Of a stretch of 64,000 nt of DNA, positions 43,046 to 51,701 are shown one piece after another. This stretch comes from Pseudemcibacter sp038106445. Lineage in GTDB: Bacteria; Pseudomonadota; Alphaproteobacteria; Sphingomonadales; Emcibacteraceae. The first letter of the stretch is position 1. Each line of letters begins with the position of its first letter. The DNA is taken from contig JAYODU010000002.1 of assembly GCA_038106445.1 (NCBI GenBank), forward strand, positions 62,001-126,000, written 5' to 3'. A program made the position numbers and the translations under genes. The notes under the pieces are model-generated. The model did no database searches. It saw nothing but the letters and a program-made list of their open reading frames with translations, and was not told the origin of the DNA.

Positions 43046-43534
43046 AATCTTAAAGAAATAAAATTTGATGAATTAGACAAAGAAGAACTTTTTCTAAAAA
43101 GTGCTGAACTTCTCTATTTCGCTTATCGGGATTTTATCGCCTGGCCGGATTCAGAATTGCAGAAATACGGTTTCGGGCGTGCGCATCACCGGGTTCTTTT
43201 CTTTGTCGGACAAAACCCCGGCATGACCGTTGCAGAACTGCTTAATATCCTGAATATCACCAAACAAAGTCTTTCAAGGGTACTAAGCACCCTGATCAAT
43301 AAGGGATATATTATTCAGGAAATTGGACCGGAAGATCGCAGACAACGCCTGTTAAACCTGACCGATAAGGGAAAATCACTGCTTTTTGATGTATCAGAGC
43401 ATCAAAAGGAACAAATATTAAAAGCCTTTCAGGAAGCGGGACTTGAAAATGTTGAAGGGTTCTGGAATGTATTGATGTCATTAATCAAGCTGGAAAATCG
43501 TAATGAAATATTAGATTTAATATTTAAAAATTAA
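43034..43534 (+). CDS. MarR family transcriptional regulator
   Basis: A 166-residue winged helix-turn-helix protein: ELLYFAYRDFIAWPDSELQKYGFGRAHHRVLFFVGQNPGMTVAELLNILNITKQSLSRVLSTLINKGYI, then the wing GPEDRRQRLLNLTDKG. The start is ATG at 43034; the longer frame upstream runs into ilvE and is not likely. It is divergent from ilvE and has an inverted repeat over its start codon. The ligand and target genes are unknown, but ilvE control or simple autorepression is plausible. Confidence 0.9.
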   Translation: MADINLKEIKFDELDKEELFLKSAELLYFAYRDFIAWPDSELQKYGFGRAHHRVLFFVGQNPGMTVAELLNILNITKQSLSRVLSTLINKGYIIQEIGPEDRRQRLLNLTDKGKSLLFDVSEHQKEQILKAFQEAGLENVEGFWNVLMSLIKLENRNEILDLIFKN

Positions 43535-43567
43535 TAGTTATAAAACTTTATTAATTTATCACTTTAA

Positions 43568-44746
43568 TTAAACATATTGCCCGGCAGCATACCCTGAGGC
43601 CCACGCCCACTGAAAATTAAATCCGCCCAAGTGACCCGTCACATCAACCACCTCACCGATAAAATAAAGTCCGGGAATTTTCACACATTCCATTGTTTTA
43701 GAGGATAGCTCAGCAGTACTTACCCCGCCCCTTGTAACTTCCGCAGTTTTAAAACCTTCTGTACCATTGGGTTTTATTCGCCAGTTGGTGATTACATCAG
43801 CAAGTTTTTGAAGCTTACTATGTGAAAGATCCGCAAGTGTCCCCGATATGCCAGAGTATTCGCAAATATATGATGCCAGCCGTTTGGGAAGTATTTCAGA
43901 AAGCGCCGTTTGAATTTCCGCTTTAGGGATTTGCTGTTTTCGTACTTTCAATGCTTCAAACACATTAATATCAGACGCCATATTAATGATAACATCCATG
44001 CCACTAAGCCAATAGGATGAAATCTGCAGGATAGCGGGGCCACTTAATCCCCTGTGGGTAAAAAGAAGTGCTTCCCGAAAGCTGGCTTTACCACAGGAAA
44101 CCTCAACATCAAGCGACACTCCTGAAAGGGTACGAAAATCGAATATGAAATCCTCCCCAAATGTCAGCGGAACAAGGGCCGGAACCGGATCAACCACTTT
44201 TAATTTAAAATACCTTGCAACATCATATCCCCATCCGGTCGCACCCATTTTGGGGATTGAAGGGCCGCCGGATGCAATCACCAATGACTTACCGGATTTA
44301 ACATCACTGTCTAAAACAACATCAAATTTTTCGTCTTTTTTATCAATGGCCCTTACAACCGTATCAGTTATTATCTCCACCCCGACATCTTCACATTCCC
44401 GTATCAGCATTTGAATAATTTCATGTGAACTTTCATCGCAAAAAAGCTGACCAAGCGTTTTTTCGTGATATTTAATGTTATGTTTTTCCACCATTTGAAT
44501 AAAATCATGCGGCTGAAATCTTTTTAAGGCCGATTTATGAAAATGCGGATTTTCGGAAATAAAATCAGAATGGGTTGTATGTATATTGGTGAAGTTACAG
44601 CGGCCACCACCTGAAATTCTTATCTTCTGTGCGACTGCCTTGTTTTTTTCGATGATTAGAACCCGGCGCCCCCTTTTCCCGGCTTCAATGGCGCACATAA
44701 GCCCTGCCGCACCTCCACCGACAATAATCACATCATAATCAGTCAT
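43568..44746 (-). CDS. NAD(P)/FAD-dependent oxidoreductase (HI0933/YhiN family)
   Basis: A 392-residue flavoprotein with an N-terminal Rossmann motif YDVIIVGGGAAGLMCAIEAGKRG, the family segment KIRISGGGRCNFTN near residue 50, and a C-terminal FAD-contact stretch LYFIGEVVDVTGHLGGFNFQWAWASGYAAG. YhiN-type proteins have no settled substrate. The ATG at 44746 is chosen; the longer frame from TTG at 44764 overlaps proC by several bases. It forms a transcript with proC upstream. Confidence 0.93.
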   Translation of the reverse strand: MTDYDVIIVGGGAAGLMCAIEAGKRGRRVLIIEKNKAVAQKIRISGGGRCNFTNIHTTHSDFISENPHFHKSALKRFQPHDFIQMVEKHNIKYHEKTLGQLFCDESSHEIIQMLIRECEDVGVEIITDTVVRAIDKKDEKFDVVLDSDVKSGKSLVIASGGPSIPKMGATGWGYDVARYFKLKVVDPVPALVPLTFGEDFIFDFRTLSGVSLDVEVSCGKASFREALLFTHRGLSGPAILQISSYWLSGMDVIINMASDINVFEALKVRKQQIPKAEIQTALSEILPKRLASYICEYSGISGTLADLSHSKLQKLADVITNWRIKPNGTEGFKTAEVTRGGVSTAELSSKTMECVKIPGLYFIGEVVDVTGHLGGFNFQWAWASGYAAGQYV

Positions 44747-44753
44747 GACACAG

Positions 44754-45596
44754 TCAGTCCGCAAGCTCTTTTGATCTGTTCCTGGCTTCCTGCATTGCGC
44801 GTCTGATAACCTTTGCTATGCCCTGATCAGACATAAGTACATCTAGTGCCGCTGCTGTCGTTCCCCCCGGACTGGTTACATTCTCCCGGAGCTTTGCTGC
44901 AGTTTCATTAGAAGCTTCAAGCAATGCCCCGGCGCCGCTAACTGTTTGATCCGCAAGCTTTCTGGACAGTTCAGGGGATAATCCCAATGATTCCCCAGCG
45001 GCTGCCATAACTTCCGCCAAATAAAAAACATACGCAGGCCCGCTCCCGCTTAATGCTGTAACCGTATCCATAAGATTTTCATCACTCACCCATTCAACAG
45101 AACTGACCGTTTTAAGAAGTGCTGATGAAATCTTTTTCTGATCATCATTCACCGGACCGTTGGCAATACACACCGTCACCCCTTTGCCAATTGCGGCTGG
45201 TGTATTTGGCATCGCCCGGATTATGGCCTGCTTCTTTCCAAAGAAATCTTCAAAATAGGTAATATTTTTACCGGCGGCTATCGAAAGAATTACTGCATCT
45301 GCTATTTTAAGTTCCTTAAGGCTGGAAAGCGCCTCACTCATCATCTGGGGCTTTACAGCCAATATAACTATTGATGGTTTTAATCTTTTGGGAACCTCAC
45401 TAATATCTTTGTGAAGCTGCTTTTTTTCTATCGTTGGAAAATTTTCCTTAATAGAATCCTGATAAGGATCAACAATATGAACAGCTTCGGCATCAAGACC
45501 CTGATCAAGCCAGCCAGCCAGCATCGCACTACCCATTTTCCCACAACCGACCAATAAAATCGGGTTTTTTGATGTTACGCTGGCAAATTTAGGCAT
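44754..45596 (-). CDS. proC: Pyrroline-5-carboxylate reductase
   Basis: ProC makes proline from pyrroline-5-carboxylate with NAD(P)H. The 280 residues begin with an NADP fold (ILLVGCGKMGSAMLAGWL) and contain VILAVKPQMM, RAMPNTPAAIGKGVTV, DTVTALSGSGPAYVFYLAEVM and the C-terminal signature VTSPGGTTAAALDVL. It is followed by the YhiN-type gene and preceded by the YbjN gene on the same strand. Confidence 0.96.
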   Translation of the reverse strand: MPKFASVTSKNPILLVGCGKMGSAMLAGWLDQGLDAEAVHIVDPYQDSIKENFPTIEKKQLHKDISEVPKRLKPSIVILAVKPQMMSEALSSLKELKIADAVILSIAAGKNITYFEDFFGKKQAIIRAMPNTPAAIGKGVTVCIANGPVNDDQKKISSALLKTVSSVEWVSDENLMDTVTALSGSGPAYVFYLAEVMAAAGESLGLSPELSRKLADQTVSGAGALLEASNETAAKLRENVTSPGGTTAAALDVLMSDQGIAKVIRRAMQEARNRSKELAD

Positions 45597-45605
45597 TCAT
45601 ATTCC

Positions 45606-46106
45606 TCAAGCATTCCCAACAGTTTCAAGTAAGGCTGCTTCGATAGCTTCTTCAGCGGTTTTTCCTGCCCAAATCACAAACTGAAAAACAGGATAGTAGC
45701 GATCAAGCTCTTCTATAACCCTTTTAGTTACAAAGTCACAGGATGCAATGATATCTGTACCATTTTCAGGAATAACAATGGAATGGCTGAAAAGAACTGT
45801 GTTATCATTATCCCAGACACCAAAATGCCCTAAATCAATACGGTCATTAATCTTGACGATAAGCTCAATAATTTCCGTCCGTTTTTTATCAAGTACTTTC
45901 AAATCTAGCTGCGCCACTGTCTGCAGGATATTCTGGTCTGCCAGCCAGATATAACGCAGATGGAAATCACACCATTGGCCGCTAATACCGACAACAATTT
46001 CATCATTTTCGATGCGTTCATATGGCCATTCATTTTCGCTGACCAGTAGCTCAAGACTATCCAGTGGATTTGCCTGATCTTCACTCAGCTCTGAAACTGA
46101 TAACAT
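45606..46106 (-). CDS. YbjN domain-containing protein
   Basis: A 166-residue protein with a YbjN (type III secretion chaperone-like) domain: LELLVSENEWPYERIENDEIVVGISGQWCDFHLRYIWLADQ, ELIVKINDRIDLGHFGVWDNDNTVLFSHSIV and a C-terminal AGKTAEEAIEAALLETVGNA. Such proteins occur upstream of proC in many alphaproteobacteria; their role is not known. It lies one base after the ubiK stop. Confidence 0.88.
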   Translation of the reverse strand: MLSVSELSEDQANPLDSLELLVSENEWPYERIENDEIVVGISGQWCDFHLRYIWLADQNILQTVAQLDLKVLDKKRTEIIELIVKINDRIDLGHFGVWDNDNTVLFSHSIVIPENGTDIIASCDFVTKRVIEELDRYYPVFQFVIWAGKTAEEAIEAALLETVGNA

Positions 46107-46107
46107 T

Positions 46108-46374
46108 TTATTTCTTCTTTTTTGTAAGTTTTGCTATTTCTTTTTCAAGTATTTCCAGCCTGGCAGCCAGTTGAGCATTTTCTTCGCGGGCGGTAATTGC
46201 CATTTCTTTTACGACTTCAAATTCTTCACGACTGACCAAATCCATATCCATCAGTGCGCTTTCAATGCGGGATTTAACCTGTTCCTCAATTTCGGTTTTA
46301 ACGCCATGAATAGCACCGGCAGCGCTTTGTCCAATTCTGGCCAGATCGCTGAGTATTTTATTGTCAGATTGCAA
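46108..46374 (-). CDS. ubiK: Accessory factor UbiK (BMFP domain)
   Basis: An 88-residue, mostly helical protein with an N-terminal amphipathic part (ILSDLARIGQSAAGAIHGVKTEIEEQVKSRIESALMDMDLVSREEFEVV) and a C-terminal coiled coil rich in Glu and Lys. This is the BMFP/UbiK family, which assists ubiquinone synthesis together with UbiJ in proteobacteria. It heads the ubiK-ybjN-proC-yhiN run and diverges from lgt. Confidence 0.88.
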   Translation of the reverse strand: MQSDNKILSDLARIGQSAAGAIHGVKTEIEEQVKSRIESALMDMDLVSREEFEVVKEMAITAREENAQLAARLEILEKEIAKLTKKKK

Positions 46375-46557
46375 GGTAAAATCCTATCTATTTTTAAGGC
46401 TCAGTTAATAGCAGAATATTAACATTAATTGCGCGCACTATGAACAAACAATTAGCGGTTGCCAAGCAACTTTAAATATGGGACAAGTTTCTAAGCTGTG
46501 AGACTCCTTTCTAAAGCTTTGTTTCGCTTGATTTTCATTGGTTAATGGTACGACTTT

Positions 46558-47376
46558 ATGACCGAATTTTTATTATCCGCTGCTCTTAATTATCCTGACA
46601 TTGATCCTGTTTTATTTGAACTTGGCCCCATTGTGATTCGCTGGTATTCACTTGCCTATATTGGCGGACTAATATTTGCCTGGGTTTATATGAGCAGACT
46701 TATACGGATCCAACCGGCTCCCTGTACGCAGGAACATGTAAGCGATTATATCTTCTGGGCCATGATGGGAATTATTTTAGGCGGACGACTTGGCTATGTT
46801 CTCTTTTACAATTTCGGATATTACATCAATAATCTGGGAGATGTGCTGGCTGTATGGGATGGTGGCATGTCATTTCATGGCGGTTTTATTGGTGTCTGTC
46901 TTGCTACGTGGTGGTTTGCCACTAAAAGCAAAATACCGCTCTTTCGTTTTGCTGATATTATTGCCTGTGCCAGCCCTATCGGGCTTATGCTTGGCAGATT
47001 TGCAAATTTCATCAACGGTGAACTTTACGGTCGCCCTACAGACGCATGTATAGGAATGGTTTTTCCAAGAGGTGGGCCACTTCCTAGACACCCAAGCCAG
47101 CTTTATGAAGCCATGTTGGAAGGATTACTGTTATTTCTCATTCTCTATGTTGCCTATAATTTCACGAGTGCACGTAAAAAACCGGGACTTATCACCGGGA
47201 TGTTTATTATCGGGTATGCAATTGCACGTACGATTATTGAACAGTTCCGTGAGCCGGACAATCATATCGGGTTTTTATTTGGTACAGATTTTATCACCAT
47301 GGGCTCATTATTAAGCACGCCCATGATAATGTTTGGGCTTTATCTCATCTTCCGTCCCAAAAAGTCCGCAATTTAG
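46558..47376 (+). CDS. lgt: Prolipoprotein diacylglyceryl transferase
   Basis: Lgt adds diacylglycerol to the lipobox Cys of lipoproteins in the inner membrane. The 272-residue protein has seven helices, the HGG motif in GGMSFHGGFIGV, and the signature GRFANFINGELYGRPTD with its essential Arg, followed by RHPSQLYEAMLEG. It starts a run with the MidA-type methyltransferase and pgeF, an order shared by many alphaproteobacteria. Confidence 0.97.
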   Translation: MTEFLLSAALNYPDIDPVLFELGPIVIRWYSLAYIGGLIFAWVYMSRLIRIQPAPCTQEHVSDYIFWAMMGIILGGRLGYVLFYNFGYYINNLGDVLAVWDGGMSFHGGFIGVCLATWWFATKSKIPLFRFADIIACASPIGLMLGRFANFINGELYGRPTDACIGMVFPRGGPLPRHPSQLYEAMLEGLLLFLILYVAYNFTSARKKPGLITGMFIIGYAIARTIIEQFREPDNHIGFLFGTDFITMGSLLSTPMIMFGLYLIFRPKKSAI

Positions 47377-47385
47377 GGAAAAGTA

Positions 47386-48486
47386 ATGACGGATCTTAAT
47401 GATCATCTGATAAAGCTCATAAAGCTTCATGGCCCGATTACGGTCAGCAATTATATGACCGAAGCACTAACCAATCCTAAATACGGATATTACGTAAACC
47501 AAAACCCATTTGGAAAACAGGGAGATTTTGTCACCGCACCGGAAGTAAGCCAAATGTTCGGCGAAATGATCGGGCTCTGGTTTGCGGACCTTTGGATAAA
47601 AATAGGCAGGCCGGGTAAGGTTCACCTGATTGAGCTTGGCCCCGGAAACGGCACGTTAATGGTTGATATATTGCGTGTACTTGAAATTGTACCGGATTTT
47701 ATAAAAGCAATTGAACTACATTTTGTTGAAGCAGCACCACAGCTTATCGACATACAAAAGGAAAAGTTTAAAGAATTTAACGGAAATAAAACCTGGCACG
47801 AAACAGTCAAACCAGCACTTTTAAAAGCATCTAACGAAGATGAAATAACATTTATTATCGCGAATGAATTTCTTGATGCGCTTCCAATTCGCCAATTTCA
47901 AAAAGGTGATTTGGGATGGCACGAACGTATGGTTACAGTTGGCACGGATGGAAAATGCCTGACCAATATGCTTTCTCCCTTCCCGGTCCTGGACACAAAA
48001 CTACCGGAACATTTAATAGACGCCGAACAGCACAGTATTATCGAAATATCACCGATAGCAGAATATTTGATCGCACAGATAGCGGATCATTTTAAATCCC
48101 ATAATGGCGCTGCTCTTTTTATTGATTATGGCTATAATGAAAATCAAACAGGGGAAACCCTGCAAGCCGTTGAAAAACATAAATATACTGATATTTTTGC
48201 GCGTCCCGGTTACGCTGATATATCAGCACACGTGAATTTTAAGAAACTGATCGATATAGCAAGAAATAAAGGGATTAAATCACTCGGCCCGGAAAATCAG
48301 GGTAAATTCCTCAACAATATGGGAATAGAAGAACGTGTAAGGATGCTATGTGAGTATGCGTCATTAGAACAAAAAAAAGACATATTGGAAGGGTTAAATC
48401 GCCTCATAGCGCCTGATGAAATGGGAACATTATTTAAGGTAATGGGGCTAATTTCCAGAACAGATGTTGATGTAGCAGGATTTTAA
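47386..48486 (+). CDS. MidA/NDUFAF7-type SAM-dependent methyltransferase
   Basis: A 366-residue protein of the family that includes mitochondrial NDUFAF7, which methylates an Arg of complex I subunit NDUFS2. It contains PITVSNYMTEALTNPKYGYY, the SAM loop VHLIELGPGNGTLMVDILRV, the EFLDALPIRQFQ motif and FIDYGYNENQTGETLQAV. A role in complex I assembly is an inference from the mitochondrial relative. It lies 9 bases after lgt. Confidence 0.9.
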   Translation: MTDLNDHLIKLIKLHGPITVSNYMTEALTNPKYGYYVNQNPFGKQGDFVTAPEVSQMFGEMIGLWFADLWIKIGRPGKVHLIELGPGNGTLMVDILRVLEIVPDFIKAIELHFVEAAPQLIDIQKEKFKEFNGNKTWHETVKPALLKASNEDEITFIIANEFLDALPIRQFQKGDLGWHERMVTVGTDGKCLTNMLSPFPVLDTKLPEHLIDAEQHSIIEISPIAEYLIAQIADHFKSHNGAALFIDYGYNENQTGETLQAVEKHKYTDIFARPGYADISAHVNFKKLIDIARNKGIKSLGPENQGKFLNNMGIEERVRMLCEYASLEQKKDILEGLNRLIAPDEMGTLFKVMGLISRTDVDVAGF

Positions 48487-48487
48487 C

Positions 48488-49234
48488 ATGGCAAGTTATC
48501 ATGAAAGCGAAAAACTAAATAAAATACCTACTATAAAGCACGGTTTCTTCAAACGGTCAGGTGGTGTTTCATCCGGCATTTATGCCAAATTAAATTGCAG
48601 AACTACATCAAATGATGATCTTTTTAATGTCAAAAAAAATCGCGACATTGCACTAAAATCGCTCAGTCATAATGCGGAAATGGCAAATATAAAGCAGATA
48701 CACAGTGCCAGGGTCCATATTTACGATGGAAAAAGGACGGCACCTGAAGCAGATGGTATTGTCACAGATCAGAAAAATGTTGCCTTATCTATTTCCACTG
48801 CGGACTGTGCCCCTATTTTGCTTTCTGATCCGGTCGCGGGTGTTATTGCTGCTGCTCATGCCGGCTGGAAAGGTGCATATGGCGGCATAATCGAAAATAC
48901 AGTAGCCGCCATGTGTGAATTGGGTGCCACCACTGAGAACATTACAGCGGCCGTAGGTCCATGTATCGCCCAAAAATCTTATGAAGTGGGCCCGGAACTA
49001 TATGATGCAATTGCAAACAGAAATTATTTTACCATGAGCAAAAATGTAGGACGTTATATGTTTGATCTGGAAAACTATGTTTCGGACAAACTTTGGCAAT
49101 CAAAAATCACAAATATTGATTTGCTCCAGTTGGATACTTACAACGAAACAAACAATTTTTTCAGCTATAGAAGAACAACACACTTGGGCGAAAAAGATTA
49201 CGGCTGTCAAATATCAATCATTATTCAACAATAA
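48488..49234 (+). CDS. pgeF: Peptidoglycan editing factor PgeF (YfiH/laccase-domain)
   Basis: PgeF removes wrongly inserted L-Ser from UDP-MurNAc peptides, so that normal cell wall is made. The 248 residues contain the DUF152 signatures: KQIHSARVHIY, ISTADCAPILLSD, AAHAGWKGAYGGIIENTV and VGPCIAQKSYEVGPEL with the zinc-binding His and Cys residues, and the closing FFSYRRTTHLGEKDYGCQISII. It starts one base after the methyltransferase stop. Confidence 0.92.
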   Translation: MASYHESEKLNKIPTIKHGFFKRSGGVSSGIYAKLNCRTTSNDDLFNVKKNRDIALKSLSHNAEMANIKQIHSARVHIYDGKRTAPEADGIVTDQKNVALSISTADCAPILLSDPVAGVIAAAHAGWKGAYGGIIENTVAAMCELGATTENITAAVGPCIAQKSYEVGPELYDAIANRNYFTMSKNVGRYMFDLENYVSDKLWQSKITNIDLLQLDTYNETNNFFSYRRTTHLGEKDYGCQISIIIQQ

Positions 49235-49328
49235 TATCAAAAAAATCATATTCGGGGTCGCTTTTTGAAAAAAAATATGTATAAAAGCAATTAGCTTTTT
49301 TAGGTGATAAAAAGGGAACAATATTTTT

Positions 49329-50267
49329 ATGAAAATTATTTCGGGCAACAGTAATATACCACTCGCCGAATCCATAGCCACTCACCTTGGAATGGAACTC
49401 ACCAAATCAAACATCAAGCGTTTTTCCGATCAGGAAATATTCGTTGAAATTAAGGAAAATGTGCGCGGAGAAGACGTTTACGTCATCCAACCCACATCGA
49501 ACCCTACCAACGACAGTGTAATGGAACTCCTGATTGTTATTGACGCATTAAAGCGCGCATCTGCAAAACGCATTGTTGCAGTTATCCCTTACTACGGATA
49601 TGCAAGACAGGACCGTAAACCCGGCCCAAGAACACCAATCAGCGCAAAACTTGTTGCAAATTTGATTACGAGTGCGGGCGCTAATAAAGTGCTTACGATG
49701 GATCTCCATGCAGGGCAAATTCAGGGTTTCTTTGATATCCCGACTGATAACCTTTTTGCATCACCGGTTCTTGTTGAGGACATTTTGAAACGTTACGCCG
49801 ACCGCGAAAAATTGATGGTGGTTTCTCCTGATGTTGGCGGTGTGGTTCGTGCCCGCGCATATGCCAGCAAAATGGGCGTGCCGCTAGCCATTATTGATAA
49901 ACGGCGCGAAAAAGCCGGGGTTTCAGAAGTGATGAATATCATCGGTGAAGTAGAAGGTTACCACTGCGTTTTCGTTGATGATATCGTCGATAGCGCCGGA
50001 ACATTGTGTAATGCTGCGGGTGCACTTGTCATGCAGGGCGGTGCAAAATCCGTAAGTGCTTATGTTTCCCACGGTGTTTTTTCCGGTCCTGCAATAGAGC
50101 GAATAGAAAATTCCGCACTTGAACATGTGGTCACAACAAATTCAATTCAGGCGACCCCAGCTGTAGAAGCATGTGAAAAAATTATTCAAATCAGTATTGC
50201 ACCACTTTTTGCCAAAGCGATCCGCCGAATACATGAAGAAAGTTCCGTTTCGGTTCTTTTCGAATAA
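49329..50267 (+). CDS. prs: Ribose-phosphate pyrophosphokinase
   Basis: Prs makes PRPP from ribose 5-phosphate and ATP for nucleotide, His and Trp synthesis. The 312-residue protein has IKRFSDQEIFVEIKENVRGEDVYVIQ, YYGYARQDRKPGPRTPISAKLVANLI, the PDVGGVVRARAYA region and the PRPP loop VFVDDIVDSAGTLCNAAG. It is the class I form of usual length. A hairpin follows the stop before rplY. Confidence 0.97.
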   Translation: MKIISGNSNIPLAESIATHLGMELTKSNIKRFSDQEIFVEIKENVRGEDVYVIQPTSNPTNDSVMELLIVIDALKRASAKRIVAVIPYYGYARQDRKPGPRTPISAKLVANLITSAGANKVLTMDLHAGQIQGFFDIPTDNLFASPVLVEDILKRYADREKLMVVSPDVGGVVRARAYASKMGVPLAIIDKRREKAGVSEVMNIIGEVEGYHCVFVDDIVDSAGTLCNAAGALVMQGGAKSVSAYVSHGVFSGPAIERIENSALEHVVTTNSIQATPAVEACEKIIQISIAPLFAKAIRRIHEESSVSVLFE

Positions 50268-50322
50268 AAAAGAAAAAAACCGTTGTAATTTATCATGATT
50301 CCCTTTAAAAGCTGCGCTCATG

Positions 50323-50352
50323 AGGGTCTGTTTCATTTTAGACACAGACCCT
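50323..50352 (+). terminator. Hairpin after prs
   Basis: AGGGTCTGT (50323-50331) pairs with ACAGACCCT (50344-50352) over nine bases with a 12-base loop. Only three T follow, so termination may be partial. It separates prs from the rplY group. Confidence 0.55.
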
Positions 50353-50355
50353 TTG

Positions 50356-50381
50356 ATATTGGCACCCCTGGAGGCCAATAT
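50356..50381 (+). promoter_or_regulatory. Second hairpin in the rplY leader
   Basis: ATATTGGC (50356-50363) pairs perfectly with GCCAATAT (50374-50381) around ACCCCTGGAG. It lies 27 bases before the rplY ATG and could be part of a leader structure that controls the ribosomal protein gene. Confidence 0.4.
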
Positions 50382-50407
50382 TATTTATTAAATTTTGGAG
50401 AAATATA

Positions 50408-51079
50408 ATGGCTACTAGTAAAGTTATTAAAGCTAAAATGCGCACTAAAGCGGGTAAGGGGTCCTCTCGTGCAATACGTAGAGAAGGCAGACTGCCAGCA
50501 GTTGTTTACGGCGCAAAACAAGATGTTCAACCAATCACTGTTGACCGGGTTGAAATTCAAAAACTTCTGAACACAGGTGCTTTCTTAAGTACAACATATG
50601 ACATTGTCGTCGATGGTGGAAAAAAACAATTGGTTCTTCCACGTGACGTTCAGTTTCATCCTGTTTCCGATTGGCCACTTCATGTTGATTTTCTTCGTCT
50701 GGCAGAAGATGAAGTTATCGCAATCATGGTTCCAGTCCATGTTATTAACGAAGATGATTGCCCTGGTATCCGCCATGGTGGCATGGTAAATATCGTTCGC
50801 CATGAAATAGAGCTGGCCTGTCCAGCCACAGCTATTCCGGAAAGAATTGACATTGATCTTACCGGACTTGATATTGGTGACAGCGTTCATATTTCGCACA
50901 TCACTCTTCCTGAAGGTGTCACATCTGTTATTGATGATCGTGACTTTACTATAGCGACCATCGCTGCGCCAAGCGGTCTTAAGTCTGATGAAGATGAAGA
51001 CGGAGATATGGATGAGGAAGATGATAACGAAGAGCATAGTGTAGAAGTTGAAGCAACTTCTCAAAAATCTGAGGAATAA
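50408..51079 (+). CDS. rplY: 50S ribosomal protein L25/Ctc
   Basis: L25 of the long Ctc type binds 5S rRNA. The 223-residue protein has the N-terminal L25 domain (RTKAGKGSSRAIRREGRLPAVVYG) and the C-terminal TL5 beta domain, then a strongly acidic tail (DEDEDGDMDEEDDNEE) typical of alphaproteobacterial forms. The ATG has GGAGAAAT before it. pth follows. Confidence 0.95.
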   Translation: MATSKVIKAKMRTKAGKGSSRAIRREGRLPAVVYGAKQDVQPITVDRVEIQKLLNTGAFLSTTYDIVVDGGKKQLVLPRDVQFHPVSDWPLHVDFLRLAEDEVIAIMVPVHVINEDDCPGIRHGGMVNIVRHEIELACPATAIPERIDIDLTGLDIGDSVHISHITLPEGVTSVIDDRDFTIATIAAPSGLKSDEDEDGDMDEEDDNEEHSVEVEATSQKSEE

Positions 51080-51107
51080 ATTCCTCTCATCACAAGAGGA
51101 TGGTGCC

Positions 51108-51701
51108 ATGTTGTTATTTGTTGGCTTGGGGAATCCCGGCACAAAACATGAAAACAACCGGCATAATATTGGCTTTATGGCGGTGGATGAGATCATTCTC
51201 CGCCATAATTTTTCAGAACCTAAAATTAAATATCAGGGGGCTCTCTATGAAGGCCAGCTCGGAAATGAGAAAGTACTTGTATTAAAGCCCCTCACCTTCA
51301 TGAACCTCTCCGGAAAATCGGTTGCTCAAGTAGCAAATTTTTACAAAATCCCTTCTGAAAATATTTTTGTCTTTTATGATGAGCTTGATGTTGAACCGGG
51401 AAAAGTAAAATTTAAAACCGGTGGTGGCAATGCCGGTCATAATGGACTTCGTTCCCTTGATCAGTATATCAACAAAAATTACCATCGCATTCGTATTGGT
51501 ATTGGTCATCCCGGCGATAAAAGTCTTGTACATGGTCATGTGCTTGGTGATTTTAGTACGAATGAAGAAAAGTGGCTTGAACCACTTCTGGATGCAATTG
51601 GGCGCGCATCAGTAAAACTAACCAGCGGTGACGGTATAGATTTTATGAATGAAATTGGCCTGATTTTGAAGCCGAATAAAAACAAAAAGGATAATGAATA
51701 A
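51108..51701 (+). CDS. pth: Peptidyl-tRNA hydrolase
   Basis: Pth frees tRNA from dropped-off peptidyl-tRNA. The 197 residues start MLLFVGLGNPGTKHENNRHNIGFMAVD, with the catalytic Asn and His in place, then LVLKPLTFMNLSGKSV, and VFYDELDVEPGKVKFKTGGGNAGHNGLRSLDQY. I use the ATG at 51108 with AAGAGGA before it; the longer frame would overlap rplY. Its stop shares a base with the ychF start. Confidence 0.97.
   Translation: MLLFVGLGNPGTKHENNRHNIGFMAVDEIILRHNFSEPKIKYQGALYEGQLGNEKVLVLKPLTFMNLSGKSVAQVANFYKIPSENIFVFYDELDVEPGKVKFKTGGGNAGHNGLRSLDQYINKNYHRIRIGIGHPGDKSLVHGHVLGDFSTNEEKWLEPLLDAIGRASVKLTSGDGIDFMNEIGLILKPNKNKKDNE

Noticed and set aside
50585..51196. A 203-codon minus-strand frame across rplY and pth
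   Set aside because: Antisense to two certain genes with conserved motifs.
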